DNA of 64,000 bases from Ehretia macrophylla (GCA_037974665.1 CM075764.1:116622325-116686324), one strand, 5' to 3'; positions 50,621 to 60,133 are shown, numbered from the stretch's first letter. Numbers and translations are program-made. Notes: a model not told the origin generated them from the sequence alone.

Positions 50621-52181
50621 ATGCATCGGGAAAGCGGCATGCTATACTCGAAGAACTTGGCTCCATACGGGGGATTGGTTCTTAGGGTGTGGTTGATACG
50701 ACACAAGGAAAGAAAGAAAACAGGGTTTTTGTTGCTGATATGGAAAGGAAACAGTAAAAGCCCTCTGGTAGTGGAAACATCGGAGGGGACTTTACTGTCT
50801 AGAGTTCGTGCCCCATATAAAGGGTCACGAGCTCGAGACAGACCTTAGTAACGTTCGTGCCTTCCCCAGGAAGTCACTTCACTGCTTTCAGTCCCGATAA
50901 GGGAGTCCTAAAGAGTTCGTTTTCACCCCCCTAAGAACCCCCGGAGGTGGAAGGAAGCAGAGAGGCAGCCTTCGCTAGTGTTAACGTGCCTAACGTGCTC
51001 AACGTATATTCCTAGTCCTTCCGGGGAGCTACAGAGTTCCTAGCTGCTAAGAGAGCTGCTTTTACCGAAGCTAAAGGCTTTAAATGAGGCTTTAGCTTAA
51101 CAAAACAGAGAGTTTCATGTCCTCAAGTATGAGGGTATTAGCGCCTATTAAAACCATAGGATTCACTAGGCTAAAATACCCATTAAATTGAGGGACTTAC
51201 AAGAAGCTGTTATCCTCCGGAGGCAGAGGACTCCCCTTACTCCCTTTCCTGTTGGAAAGGGCGGGGAGGATCAGCTACAAGCTACAATAACTACAAGCAA
51301 CAAGAAAAGGTAAAGGCCAACTCTATTCCTTAACAGGAATAGTGGCCTTGATAACAACAAGCAAAGAAAAGGTAAAGGCCTTACCCAATTCCAGAACTGG
51401 AATTACAGCCTTAGAGCTACAGAGCTACAACAAACACAGCCCTTAATCTCGTACAAACGAGATTAAGTATGAGTCTATAACTCACTATCACTAATACAGG
51501 GAAGGGGCTCCCTTTATTCTATTCCTTCCTAAAGTCAGGAATAGCGGGGAGGATTAGCTCCTTAACAAGAAAAGGTAAAGGCCTTACTTTATTCCTTGCC
51601 AGGAATAGCGGCCTTCTGGGAAGGAAGGGAATGGTTTCCCTTCCCCCGAACCCCCTTCCCTTCCTCTAAAGAATGTTTTCCCTCCGTCGCTATGCTCCTC
51701 CTCCCTTGGGGAGGTCAACTCACATCTCTCTCTGTATGAGCTGCCCTCGGATTACAGCTCCCCTCTGCTTTTTGGGCAACGGGGAGCTTCATGCTCAGCA
51801 GCTCTATGAGAGAGCCAAGAGAACTCGTTCCTGCCTTCCCCCAGAAGGCAGTCACTAGGCTTGACATATACAGTCTCCTTCTTTCTAAGCCGAAGGTGAG
51901 GAAAGCAAGGAAGTTAGTTTTGTAGTTAAAATACTCGGAGCAACAGTCTCCCCTGGGAGTTGGAAGCTCCGAGGGGAGGATACCTGCTAGAAGAAGCCCT
52001 CCGGTGAGTGGAACCTCCAGAGGGTACCTTACTACCGTTCGGGCCCCTTATCAAAGGGTCCCTTCACTCCCATTCTCCTTTTTCAGAGAATGTGTAAGCA
52101 CCCTAGAGTAGAGGGGAAGGACTCCTTGAATCTACTCCCTGGAAAACTTAGCGCCCTAGCTAAGAATCTATGCCCAGGTCT
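50621..52181. other. repeat-dense non-coding mitochondrial-type DNA
   Basis: No gene seen. It holds short repeats found elsewhere in the insertion: the CTCGAAGAACTTGGCTCC phrase near 50,648 (again near 54,568, and reversed near 52,590 and 55,180), the GGCCTTAGTA phrase near 50,841 (reversed near 54,895 and 58,283), the GGAGGCAGAGGACTCCCC phrase near 51,219, and the hairpins at 51313-51349, 51375-51412 and 51578-51615. Confidence 0.6.
51313..51615. repeat. cluster of AAGGCC...GGCCTT nested hairpin repeats
   Basis: Three units (51313-51349, 51375-51412, 51578-51615), each with an outer stem of about AAGGCC/GGCCTT and an inner stem of about ATTCC/GGAAT. Further units: 53232-53275, 56183-56219, 57405-57442 and 58807-58838; a variant with GGTCCGACC lies at about 52,400-52,440, 55,275-55,318 and 55,448-55,485. 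Inner loops vary while stems are kept. Confidence 0.75.
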
Positions 52182-52438
52182 ATACTCGATACGATGGTGG
52201 CTCCATACGGTATACAAAAATACTCGTAAGGCCTTCGTTGCACTCAGGACTTGAATTCCTTTAGTTTCAAAAAGTACCGCTAGTTTTAGGCTTAACACAA
52301 GCTACAAGTTGCAGTCCTCCCTTACTTAATTCCAGTGAGGAATTGCGGGAGGCAGAGCTACTTAGCTACAGAGCTACAGAACTACTAAGCTACAGAAAAG
52401 GTCCGACCTTACTCAATTTCCTATCGGGAATTTAGGTT
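52182..52438 (+). repeat. inverted repeat arm 1 (257 bp)
   Basis: The reverse complement matches 55449-55704 at about 95% by eye. It begins ATACTCGATACGATGGTGGC and includes TAGCGGTACTTTTT when read on the minus strand. The arms lie about 3.0 kb apart, so recombination between them could invert the segment, a common behaviour of plant mitochondrial repeats. Confidence 0.88.
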
Positions 52439-52483
52439 GGCAGAGGGAAAGGATTGAAAGGTACCTAAGTAGCTCTGTAGCCT

Positions 52484-52546
52484 GTAGCTTGTAGCTCATA
52501 GCTCGTAGCTTGTAGCTCATAGCTCGTAGCTTGTAACTCATAGCTT
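52484..52546. repeat. 21-bp tandem repeat, three copies
   Basis: Three consecutive 21-bp units starting at 52484, 52505 and 52526, each beginning GTAGCTTGTAG. The first two are identical and the third has two changes. Each unit is itself built from GTAGCT-like subunits, matching the GAGCTACA phrases scattered through the insertion. Confidence 0.9.
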
Positions 52547-52639
52547 GTGTTGTTTTTGTTGCTAAAAGTAGCCCATACCACTAGGTTAGGGGTATGGAGC
52601 CGAGTTCTTCGAGTATAGCATGCCGCTTTCTGATACGTA

Positions 52640-52868
52640 CGCCTGGACGTAACCCAGTGTAGAGGCTCTAGGAGCTACATGCCCCATCCCATTTCCCAGC
52701 TACCCCTCGAGCAGTACCTTTTGGCAGTCGAGGCCTGCAATGCGCCCATGATAGCTGAGATGTAGATGCGGCAACCAGAGCCGTCTTCCCATACTACGCA
52801 CAAACGTACCTGCCTTTTTTGCAGCTACTAACGTGAATGGTCTCTGGTCATATATGATATTGATATTA
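52640..52868 (+). repeat. dispersed organellar repeat, copy 2
   Basis: The last 90 bp (CAGAGCCGTCTTCCCATACT through GGTCATATATGATATT) match 55,850-55,940 in direct orientation with few changes; the first part is more diverged. Confidence 0.6.
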
Positions 52869-54559
52869 CACAGACGTGGTATTAAGGAATTCTTAAGTTA
52901 CAGAATGGGAGTGAAGGGACTTCTGGTGGAAGGCCCGAACGGTAATAAGGAACGGATCTAACTATAAAGGTTAGTTGTAGCCTGCGCCTTGGGCCTTTTT
53001 AATCTAAAGACCCTTCGGCTTGTTTTGTCACCCAAAAGATACTAACAGCGGTATGAGAATCCTCAATCTGTTAATGACTGACTTCTGGGAGAAGGCAGGA
53101 ACGAGCTCTCAAGCCTCCCCGAGGGAGGACGAGTGTAGCGAATGAGGGGAAACGGTCTTTTACTTCTAAACTTAAATAGTTTATTGATTGCACGAGATGG
53201 ATTTATAGTAAGTGTTCTCGTTTAAGCAGTGAAGGCCTTACTCTATTCCTTCCTAAGGTCAGGAATAGCGGCCTTATTCTTCCCGCTTAGAGATCGCAAT
53301 TCTAGTAAGAGTAGGAGTTCCCATCCATCATCTCCGTCGAGGCCTCGTTTTACCTGCCAATTACGATTGATTCGTTGGATTGAAAGCTCCATTAGATTCG
53401 GAAGCTAAGGACGAAATTACCTAAGTATCGGCTTTGATATCCCGAATGTTCTCTTAAATAGGGTCGCCTTGACCGGGCTCTTCACCGTAGAACTTTTACC
53501 CATTCAATTGGAGCACAGCTATACTTCATCGCTTTCACTAGAACGTCAGTCATAGGGGCACTTTTCTTTTTCCTTCCTTATTATGTCCAGGGACGATCCC
53601 TGTGTTTCTTCGTGGAACGCATAATTTTCCTTAATCGGTGAGAGTATATACAATCTATTCTACTAGCAAGAGCATGATTGAGGGCTTTATACTGTATTCT
53701 CTAACTCTTCAGCTCGACCTCCAGCCCCTTCATATTCTATATCCTGCTGCTTCTTTGCTTGCTTTTCTCGATCAAGCATTCCTATGCTTAGTAAAGAAGC
53801 AGTAGCATTTAGGGTGGTAAGAATTTCATTTTTCGGATAAGGTCACCTTTGGATGTTGTCGTGACACTTTGCTTACAAAGGTGACCGGGGTCTAGGTTTA
53901 TGGATGGATTCAGTCAGCGAAAGTCCCTCCAACTCAATCAATATCAATAACATGTCATGACCGGTTAGGCTTGGTTGATTTTGTCAAAAGGGTCCTCTAC
54001 TGGACCCGTCCCCGGGGATGAAGTCAACTTGCTACTGATTGATTGAGCATCAAGACAGTCTGCTTTGAACATGAATGAGACGTGCTATTAGGGTAGAGAA
54101 GGGCTAAATTGTTCAAGCTACCACTGATGTGAACATGTGAATGAACATATGAACATCTTACACGCATATATATGACATATGTGTAGCATCAGGGTTGTCA
54201 ACGAGAGAAGGCTTCTTGGTTACAGAAGGGGGTAGCTAGGATCCGGCTGATGGGCTAAAGAATTCATTCCCGGGGTTGTCAACTAGAAGGAAGATGTTAG
54301 GCATCTAGGTGTGTTATCTGAAAGAGGGCTAGAAAAGTTTGATCTTACTGGCCCATGTAGGAGAGCTTGTTCCGTTTTAACATCTTCGTAAGGTGGTAGA
54401 GCAAGTTCAGTTTTCACTTACTTGTCGCAAGCAAGCAATCTCTTCCCTTCCTATCCCACTGGTCGAGAAAAGAAGTTCAATCATCTAAGATAAGAGAAAA
54501 AATTTCATATAGAGAGAAAATGGCGTATACAGAGAGAGGGAGAGGAAGGTAGACGCTCG
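52869..54559. other. non-coding mitochondrial-type DNA
   Basis: Apart from one hairpin repeat at 53232-53275, I see no repeat match and no gene or recognisable protein fragment. Base composition and the lack of long frames resemble plant mitochondrial intergenic DNA. The AT-rich TACACGCATATATATGAC near 54,160 is unremarkable. Confidence 0.5.
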
Positions 54560-55448
54560 ACTCGAAGAACTTGGCTCCATACCGGGGGGTAATCAGGGAA
54601 ATTCGGTGAAAACCGCTTTTCCCCCCATACCCCCTATTTAAGGGCTCTTTAACAAGGATTTTTATTAAGAGAATCTCATTGTAATACTAGGAACTACTGT
54701 AGCTCCCCGATCGAAGGGCTAGGGGAGCGGGTTGAGCAATGTAGCTACAATCCGACTAGCGAGGGCCTCCTCTCTGCTTTCCTTCACCTCCTGGGGTTCT
54801 TAGGGGGCAAAAACAGCTTTTAAGAGATCATTAGATAGGCCTTACTGTTATGTGTTAGGAGCACAGTGACCCTTTATATGGGGCATGCACGGTACTAAGG
54901 CCTGTCTAAAGTTCGTGATCCGTGGGTATGGATCGTGCACTCTAGATTGTAATGGGAGCACCGGACTTCCAATCGGTGCGTTTGTATGTCCTAGGGGTAA
55001 TGGCCTAAGCCTCTTAATTAACTCATTCCTTGCTCTATTCTAACCAACCTCGCCGTAAGAATATCATTTATAACTCCCTGTAAAACATCCCTTTAATAAG
55101 ACCTTAGTTTCCTAACAGCACAGTAAGGCAGGTTTAAACTCTCTGCCACTTTGACCATCCCTAAGAACAAGTCCCAGTATGGAGCCAGGTTCTTCAAGTA
55201 TGGCACGCCGTTACTCGATGCTTGAGGACACCACCCTCAGAGGCTCAGGCGCTTAACAGAATTTCTGGTTCTAACCTAAATTCCTGATAGGGAATTGAGT
55301 AAGGTCGGACCTTTTCTGTAGCTTAGTAGTTCTGTAGCTCTGTAGCTCACCTACCCGAGGGAGGAGGAGCGTAGCGACGGAGGGGAAACGTTCCTTATTA
55401 GGATTGGGGGGTTACAGGGGGGAAAGGATTGATCCTTCTCCTCTGCCG
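54560..55448. other. repeat-rich non-coding mitochondrial-type DNA
   Basis: Contains copies of phrases found elsewhere in the insertion: CTCGAAGAACTTGGCTCC (54,568), GGGGTTCTTAGGGGG (54,794; also near 58,194), GGTACTAAGGCCTGTCTAAAG (54,893; also 58,281) and a GGTCCGACC hairpin (about 55,275-55,318). No gene recognised. Confidence 0.55.
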
Positions 55449-55704
55449 ACCTAAATTCCCGATAGGGAATTGAGTAAGGTCAGACCTTTTCTGTAGCTTA
55501 GTAGTTCTGTAGCTCTGTAGCTAAGTATCTCTGCCTCCCTCAATTCCTTACTGGAATTGAGTAAGGGAGGACTGCAACTTGTAGCTTGTGTTAAGCCTAA
55601 AACTAGCGGTACTTTTCGAAACTAAAGGAATTCAAGTCTTGAGTGCAACGAAGGCCTTACGAGTATTTTTGTATACCGTATGGAGCCACCGTCGTATCGA
55701 GTAT
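55449..55704 (-). repeat. inverted repeat arm 2 (256 bp)
   Basis: Reverse-complement partner of 52182-52438, with about a dozen differences by eye. Confidence 0.88.
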
Positions 55705-55724
55705 AGCAGTCGGGAACCGCGTGC

Positions 55725-55942
55725 TGTTCCACTGAACCAAGGGCCGGCAAACACAAAGGAGTAGGTCACTCCGGGTTTTGAGGACCTTTGTGCCTGCCCC
55801 TAGCACAGTGCATCCCTCGTACAACTCTAAATGCCCTCGTCAATGTGAACAACCAGAACCGTCTCCCCATCCTACGCTCAAACGTACCTGCCTTTTTCGC
55901 AGCTACTAATGTGAATGGTCTCTGGTCATATATGATATTATC
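55725..55942 (+). repeat. dispersed organellar repeat, copy 3
   Basis: Shares GCACAGTGCATCCCTCGTAC with copy 1 (reversed) and GGTCTCTGGTCATATATGAT with copy 2 (direct). The best-preserved reference copy of this repeat in the window. Confidence 0.65.
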
Positions 55943-56679
55943 CCGACTTCCTTAAAGAACTGAAAGCCTAGTAAGGGTAGTAGCTTCCCCCGGAGGGCAT
56001 TGTTAGCTCCCCGTGTAATAGCTGTTACCTCCGGAGGACATCTCTTTTCCTCGATCTTTTCTCCGAAGAAAGTAACATTATTTCCTCAGTCATTGACTGC
56101 AAGTTAACTACAGCCCGTAGCCTCAATGTATTTAATAACCCGCTTGTGTTAAGCAAATGACAACTGTAGTTATTGTAGCTCCAAGGCCGCAATTCCATTC
56201 TAGAATTGGGTAAGGCCTTTACCTTTCCTGTAGCTAACCTGACTTCCCCGCTCTTTCCTTTTGGAAATAGAGTAAGGGGAGACAGCTTCTTCCTTGTTGC
56301 TTTATTAGGAAGTATCTCAATTGTATGGGTATTTGTGTCTATGAATTCCTTTAGTTTAACTAGTCTTAAATACCCTCCTACTTGAGCTTCTTATTACTAA
56401 GGTTTCTTAGTAGGGGCTTTACTTAAGTAAAGCATTATCCTGAGCTCCCCTACGAGGGCTGCCTCTCCTCTCTGATTCACCACCAGTATACCCGTAAGGC
56501 TTTCGTTTTACTTCAGCCTTGGTCCTCGTTTCTACAAGTAGAATCACGACATCATGTGATTCAACTCTCCACTAGTGACTTCCTTCTGGGAGAAGGAAGG
56601 AACGGCTCACACATCATCGTGCTACAGAGACTGCCTTCTGGGGGAATACCAAAACCTAGTTCACTCGCTGAGTCTCTTT
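55943..56679. other. non-coding mitochondrial-type DNA with short repeats
   Basis: Includes a nested hairpin at 56183-56219 and copies of the AAGAAACC/CTTTAGTTT repeat that recurs near 56,810, 57,520, 57,990 and 60,110. No gene recognised. Confidence 0.5.
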
Positions 56680-56712
56680 GCATCCATGGCTGAATGGTTA
56701 AAGCGCTCAACC
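56680..56712 (+). pseudogene. trnI-CAU: 5' part of plastid-type tRNA-Ile(CAU) gene
   Basis: The stretch GCATCCATGGCTGAATGGTT and the bases following to 56712 match, from memory, the acceptor strand, D arm and start of the anticodon arm of plastid trnI(CAU). The match stops before the anticodon; the next bases belong to a dispersed repeat (AAAGGGAGTAAGGGGAG). It lacks anticodon, T arm and 3' acceptor strand, so it cannot make a tRNA. Plastid tRNA genes are often found in plant mitochondrial DNA, so this supports the organellar origin of the block. Confidence 0.8.
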
Positions 56713-56907
56713 TAGTAAAGAGGAAAGGGAGTAAGGGGAGCCCTCTGCCTCCGGAGGACAACTTCTGATTGTAAGACCCTCAATTAAAGGGTATTTTTGC
56801 CTAAGAAAGCCTTTAGTTTTCATAGGCTTTAATACCCTCCTACTTGAGCTTCTTATTACTAAGGTTTCTATGTACTGGCTTTACTTAAGTAAAGCATTAT
56901 CCTGAGC

Positions 56908-57013
56908 AACAATGAAGGCGATAATAAATACAGAAGTTACGGTCAATAAGGTAGGGATCATCAAAACACCAAACCATCCAATGTAAAGACGGGTTTCAGT
57001 GCTGGTTATCCAC
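56908..57013 (-). pseudogene. psbA: psbA fragment (photosystem II D1 protein)
   Basis: Read on the minus strand, about 34 codons give [20 protein letters not shown] followed by [13 protein letters not shown]. This is the conserved N-terminal part of D1, around residues 20-55, leading into its first membrane helix. D1 is the plastid-encoded reaction-centre protein of photosystem II, normally about 350 residues. Similarity stops on both sides, so only about 105 bp survives. Its closeness to the trnI(CAU) piece and its position within mitochondrial-type DNA suggest a plastid fragment first captured by the mitochondrion and then carried to the nucleus. Direct plastid-to-nucleus transfer is the alternative. 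Confidence 0.9.
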
Positions 57014-57503
57014 GAGCTAGGAGCTAGTAGCAAGGGGGTGTCGCGAAAGATTCACTCAAACTTTTTTTGATTGAGCTAGAACCGATACGCCAACACCAGC
57101 CAAGGTAGTTTACTAGTACAGTTGGTCGCATATCCGAGGACATCTAGTCTAAGTGCTTATGCTTCTGCTTTTCCCTCAGGGGTTCTTGTCCGTCCATCCC
57201 CTTGCCCGAGAGGGCTTTGATAGGGCGGAATAGCTAGGGTATATAGTAGCTCTCACTGGTTCGTACTGTCTTGTCTCTCCCCCGAGGGGAGACGTAAGAG
57301 GGGGAAATGGTCCTTCTATCTATCTATCTATTAGGGTTAGTGAGTTTTAGACTTTTACTTAATCTTGTATGTACGATATAAATCTAAGTCGTAGTTATAG
57401 CTCTAAGGCCGCTATTCCTGCTAAGCAATAGAGTAAGGCCTTGCACCCCAAATCCGCCGCGAGTTCCTCTATGTTGATCACCTCTCCTACTGCTAAGATT
57501 AAA
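57014..57503. other. non-coding organellar-type DNA with a TCTA microsatellite
   Basis: No gene seen. A short (TCTA)n run occurs near 57,316-57,331 and a nested hairpin repeat at 57405-57442. Confidence 0.5.
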
Positions 57504-58018
57504 GGGACCATTAGAGCCTATGAAAACTAAAGGATTTCTTAGGCAAAAATGGGCACCTATTAAAGTTGTTACAATCAGCAGTTGTCTTCCGGAGGCAGAG
57601 GACTCCCCTTACTCCCTTTCCTGTTGGAAAGGGCGGGGAGGAGAGGCTACAAGCTACAATAACTACATTAACTCCTTAACTCGAAAAGGGCAAGGCCAAC
57701 TCTATTCCTTTCTTTTCCTGTTGGAAAGGGCGGGGAGGAGAGGCTACAAGCTACAATAACTACATTAACTCCTTAACTCGAAAAGGGCAAGGCCTCTATT
57801 CCTGACCTTAGAAAGGAATAGAGTTGGCCTTGCCCTTTTCGAGTTAAGGAGTTAATGTAGTTATTGTAGCTTGTAGCCTCTCCTCCCTGCTCTTTCCAAC
57901 AAGAAAGGGAGTAAGGGGAGTCCTCTGCCTCCGGAGGACAACTGTTGATTGTAACAACTTTAATAGGTGCCCATTTTTGCCTAAGAAATCCTTTAGTTTT
58001 CATAGGCTCTAATGGTCC
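57504..58018. repeat. large imperfect palindrome with internal duplication
   Basis: The left arm 57504-57712 is the near-perfect reverse complement of 57811-58018 (about 209 bp each). The spacer includes a second direct copy of about 80 bp of the left arm (57715-57794 repeats 57618-57697 at a 97-bp offset), so the right arm can pair with either copy. Both arms carry the same 60-odd-codon frame on opposite strands, a consequence of the palindrome and not evidence for a gene. Confidence 0.92.
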
Positions 58019-58310
58019 CCTATTAAAGGGGTTTCTAACTAAAGTTTTTCTTTAGAAAATCTTTAGATAATACAAGGAACTACTGTAGCTCCCCGGCGAA
58101 AGGATACGAAGTATCGTTGAGCACTTGAGTTAGGAGTATAACGACTAACGAGGGCTTCCTTCTGCTTCCCCTCACTTCGTGGGGGTTCTTAGGGGGGAAA
58201 AGTGGCATTTAAAATCGACTTTAAGGAGGCCTTATCAGTACTGAAATGAGTGAAGGGACCCTTTGATAAGGGGCCCGAACGGTACTAAGGCCTGTCTAAA
58301 GTGCAGTGAT
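58019..58310. repeat. dispersed organellar repeat (GGTACTAAGGCCTGTC type)
   Basis: Parallels 54,700-54,905: both have TACTGTAGCTCCCCG, a block ending GGGTTCTTAGGGGG, and GGTACTAAGGCCTGTCTAAAG in the same order and strand. An inverted relative lies near 50,830-50,985. Confidence 0.65.
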
Positions 58311-59268
58311 TGCCTTATGGGGGAAGGCAGAAACGTCTTTAACTATCCTCCCCGTGGGCATTCATTCATTTATGGATTTGAGCGATGCCGCCCGTTTTCA
58401 TTTCATGGTAGACCACTACTTCGCCTCTTTGTTGGACTTTCTCAGTTCGGTTTACAATCAACGTTCAGAAGCTAAGGTTGAATGATCGAAGTCTCCTTTA
58501 GGTTCAGTCGAAGAGATCGAAGCGAAGTCAACAATTCAACCATTCGAATGGTCTCCCTTAAGACTGACCTTTTTTACAAATGAACCGAACCTCGATACCA
58601 CATTCATCAAAGAGATAGGGCCATCTCTGTAGTCAATCCTTTTTTTCTTACTAGTTTGGGATTGGGGGATGATGCCGACATCAGAAAACATAGACTTGAC
58701 TCTCGTTCGGACTACTGAAATGAAGCAAAGGCTGGGGTATTGTAACACAAACTGACCACTCACTTCTTCAACTCCTTAACTCGCTTGTTGCCTATGGTTC
58801 CTTCCGAAGGATCCATTCCTTGAAAGGAATAGCGGCCTTCCGGTCCTATGCAAAAGCCGAATCCGTCAACTCCGGATCTCCTGCCCCTCTTATGGAGCCC
58901 ATAGAAGCCTATTAAAGTTGTTACAATCAGCAGTTGTCCTACCGAGGCACGCAAACTCCCATCGTGTCCCATATCACATTTTCTGAATCTAAAGGGGAAG
59001 CCTACTCATCTATTAGCTCCTCTCGTAGATCGGTGCAGTTTTACGAAGCGTCTAAGCACAGTTCACTCGCGTTGATCAATCAAGAGGTTTGCCGGCACTC
59101 CTTAAGGTTATCTGTTTTATCATACACTTCTTGCATTCTTTCCCACGCTTCATACCTCCTCTTTCTTCATAAGGTAAAGAAAGGGCCAGGCATGGTGGGG
59201 TAGGAGCATCCAGTCGGAAATCTTTTTGGCTTGACCAAGAAGTCTTATGTCCTCCGAGTTGTACGGTA
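58311..59268. other. organellar-type DNA with unassigned short frames
   Basis: The longest unexplained pieces are a 37-codon frame at 58372-58485 (plus; MDLSDAARFHFMVDHYFASL and onward) and a 75-codon frame at 58536-58763 (minus). Neither resembles a mitochondrial or plastid protein I know. 58807-58838 is one of the nested hairpins. Likely mitochondrial spacer. Confidence 0.4.
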
Positions 59269-59514
59269 TTTTAACCGAAAGAACTTCTTGTGCAATTCAT
59301 GCCTTTCTGTTTTTATGACCACAAATTGTTTCTTGATTTCCATTTCAAATTGTTCTATGGACTTTTTATCAATATGAGGTGATCGTAACACAGTATATAA
59401 GACTCGTGATTTAGGTAATCCAATATTCCGTGTGTAAGGCGGAAGCCCCCCAAAATGGTTGTCCAAAAATGGGGGATCAAAAGATCTAATTACTATGCCT
59501 ATCTTGGTGGTCGT
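59269..59514 (-). pseudogene. rps10: mitochondrial ribosomal protein S10, truncated exon
   Basis: Read on the minus strand from the ACG codon at 59514-59512, about 82 codons match the plant mitochondrial S10 protein of the small ribosomal subunit: TTKIGIVIRSFD, GLPPYTRNIGLPKSRVLYTV, LRSPHIDKKSIEQFEMEIKK and IKTERHELHKKFF. Angiosperm rps10 is known to start at an ACG that RNA editing turns into AUG, so I take this ACG as the gene start; the upstream in-frame ATG at 59586 lies outside the conserved protein. Similarity ends abruptly near 59269, short of the normal exon 1 end, and no exon 2 is visible. A nuclear copy without mitochondrial editing and without its second exon is very unlikely to work. 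It is the best single proof of mitochondrial origin for the block. Confidence 0.92.
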
Positions 59515-59586
59515 TAGTTTTGGTGGTCTTTCTTTTTGGCTAACTCCTCTTCTTGTTCTATTGATCAGAACATCCAGCAGCGCCAC

Positions 59587-60133
59587 GCTGGTTCGGTTTA
59601 GAATTCGATGCTAAGGGCTAACCTTATCCCTTCCTCATTTTTCTTTTCCCCCTGGCCGTGTGTGGGCCACACTTTAGAAAGGCAAAAAGGGTCCTTCACT
59701 TACTTGTGAGAGCTCCCCGCCCGCTCATGCTCCTTACCAACAACTTGGCACTTCGCTGGAGCACACCATACCATAGGTTTGTCCAACAACTAGTTGGTTC
59801 CTCGCCGCTGCACATTAGCATAAAAAAGTTAGTGAATAGCCAGCCCCATGCAAGTTTCTCAATCGATTTCCTTTATCCTGTTGCAGAAATATGCAACTCA
59901 AAAACTACAGTGTGAAATGTCCCTTTAAGGATTCCTTAGCCAACCCCAAGCACAGTGTAACCCTTGTACAACTCGAAATGACATTCTACAAAGTAGTTTA
60001 AGATGTTTATACTCCATAGCCGAAAGCGAGGAAAGCCTTGCCCTTAACCTCCGGAAGACAACTACTGATTGTAACAACTTAACTCAATGCCCATTTTGAC
60101 TAAGAAATCCTTTAGTTTAAATAGTCTCTAATC
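59587..60133. other. non-coding right end of the organellar insertion
   Basis: An 85-codon frame at 59658-59915 has no recognisable similarity. A fragment of the dispersed repeat (AAGCACAGTGTAACCCTTGTAC) lies near 59,950, and the last 90 bp carry the GATTGTAACAACTT / AAGAAATCCTTTAGTTT repeat, ending at the LTR junction. Confidence 0.5.

Larger units (their letters stand above)
50331..60133. other. mitochondrial-type DNA insertion (NUMT), 9.8 kb
   Basis: A block unrelated to the satellite or LTRs, splitting an LTR. Identifying contents: a truncated mitochondrial rps10 (59269-59514), a psbA piece (56908-57013), a plastid-type trnI(CAU) 5' part (56680-56712), and many short dispersed and inverted repeats. 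Plant mitochondrial genomes commonly carry captured plastid fragments and dispersed repeats; plastid genomes lack rps10 and such repeats. Only 6-7 bp of LTR is missing at the site and there is no obvious target duplication, which fits capture during end joining. No complete gene is present. The alternative is an assembly chimera joining mitochondrial and nuclear reads, but the LTR is nearly continuous across the insert, which argues against it. Confidence 0.85.

Noticed and set aside
54950-54985. tRNA-like anticodon arm around GCACCGGACTTCCAATCGGTGC.
   Set aside because: A stem and a TCC-containing loop can be drawn, but the loop size is wrong for a normal tRNA and no acceptor, D or T arm is seen.
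57520-58003. Two near-identical 76-79 codon frames on opposite strands.
   Set aside because: They are the two arms of one palindrome built from dispersed repeats; there is no sign of coding constraint.
59658-59915. 85-codon frame at the right end of the organellar block as a gene.
   Set aside because: No recognisable similarity, and it overlaps no conserved landmark; probably a chance frame.
50331-60133. The window as a mitochondrial genome with nuclear retroelements in it.
   Set aside because: Long 341-bp satellite arrays and several nested chromoviruses dominate the window. Organellar genomes do not carry such arrays, and the organellar block is the inserted part.
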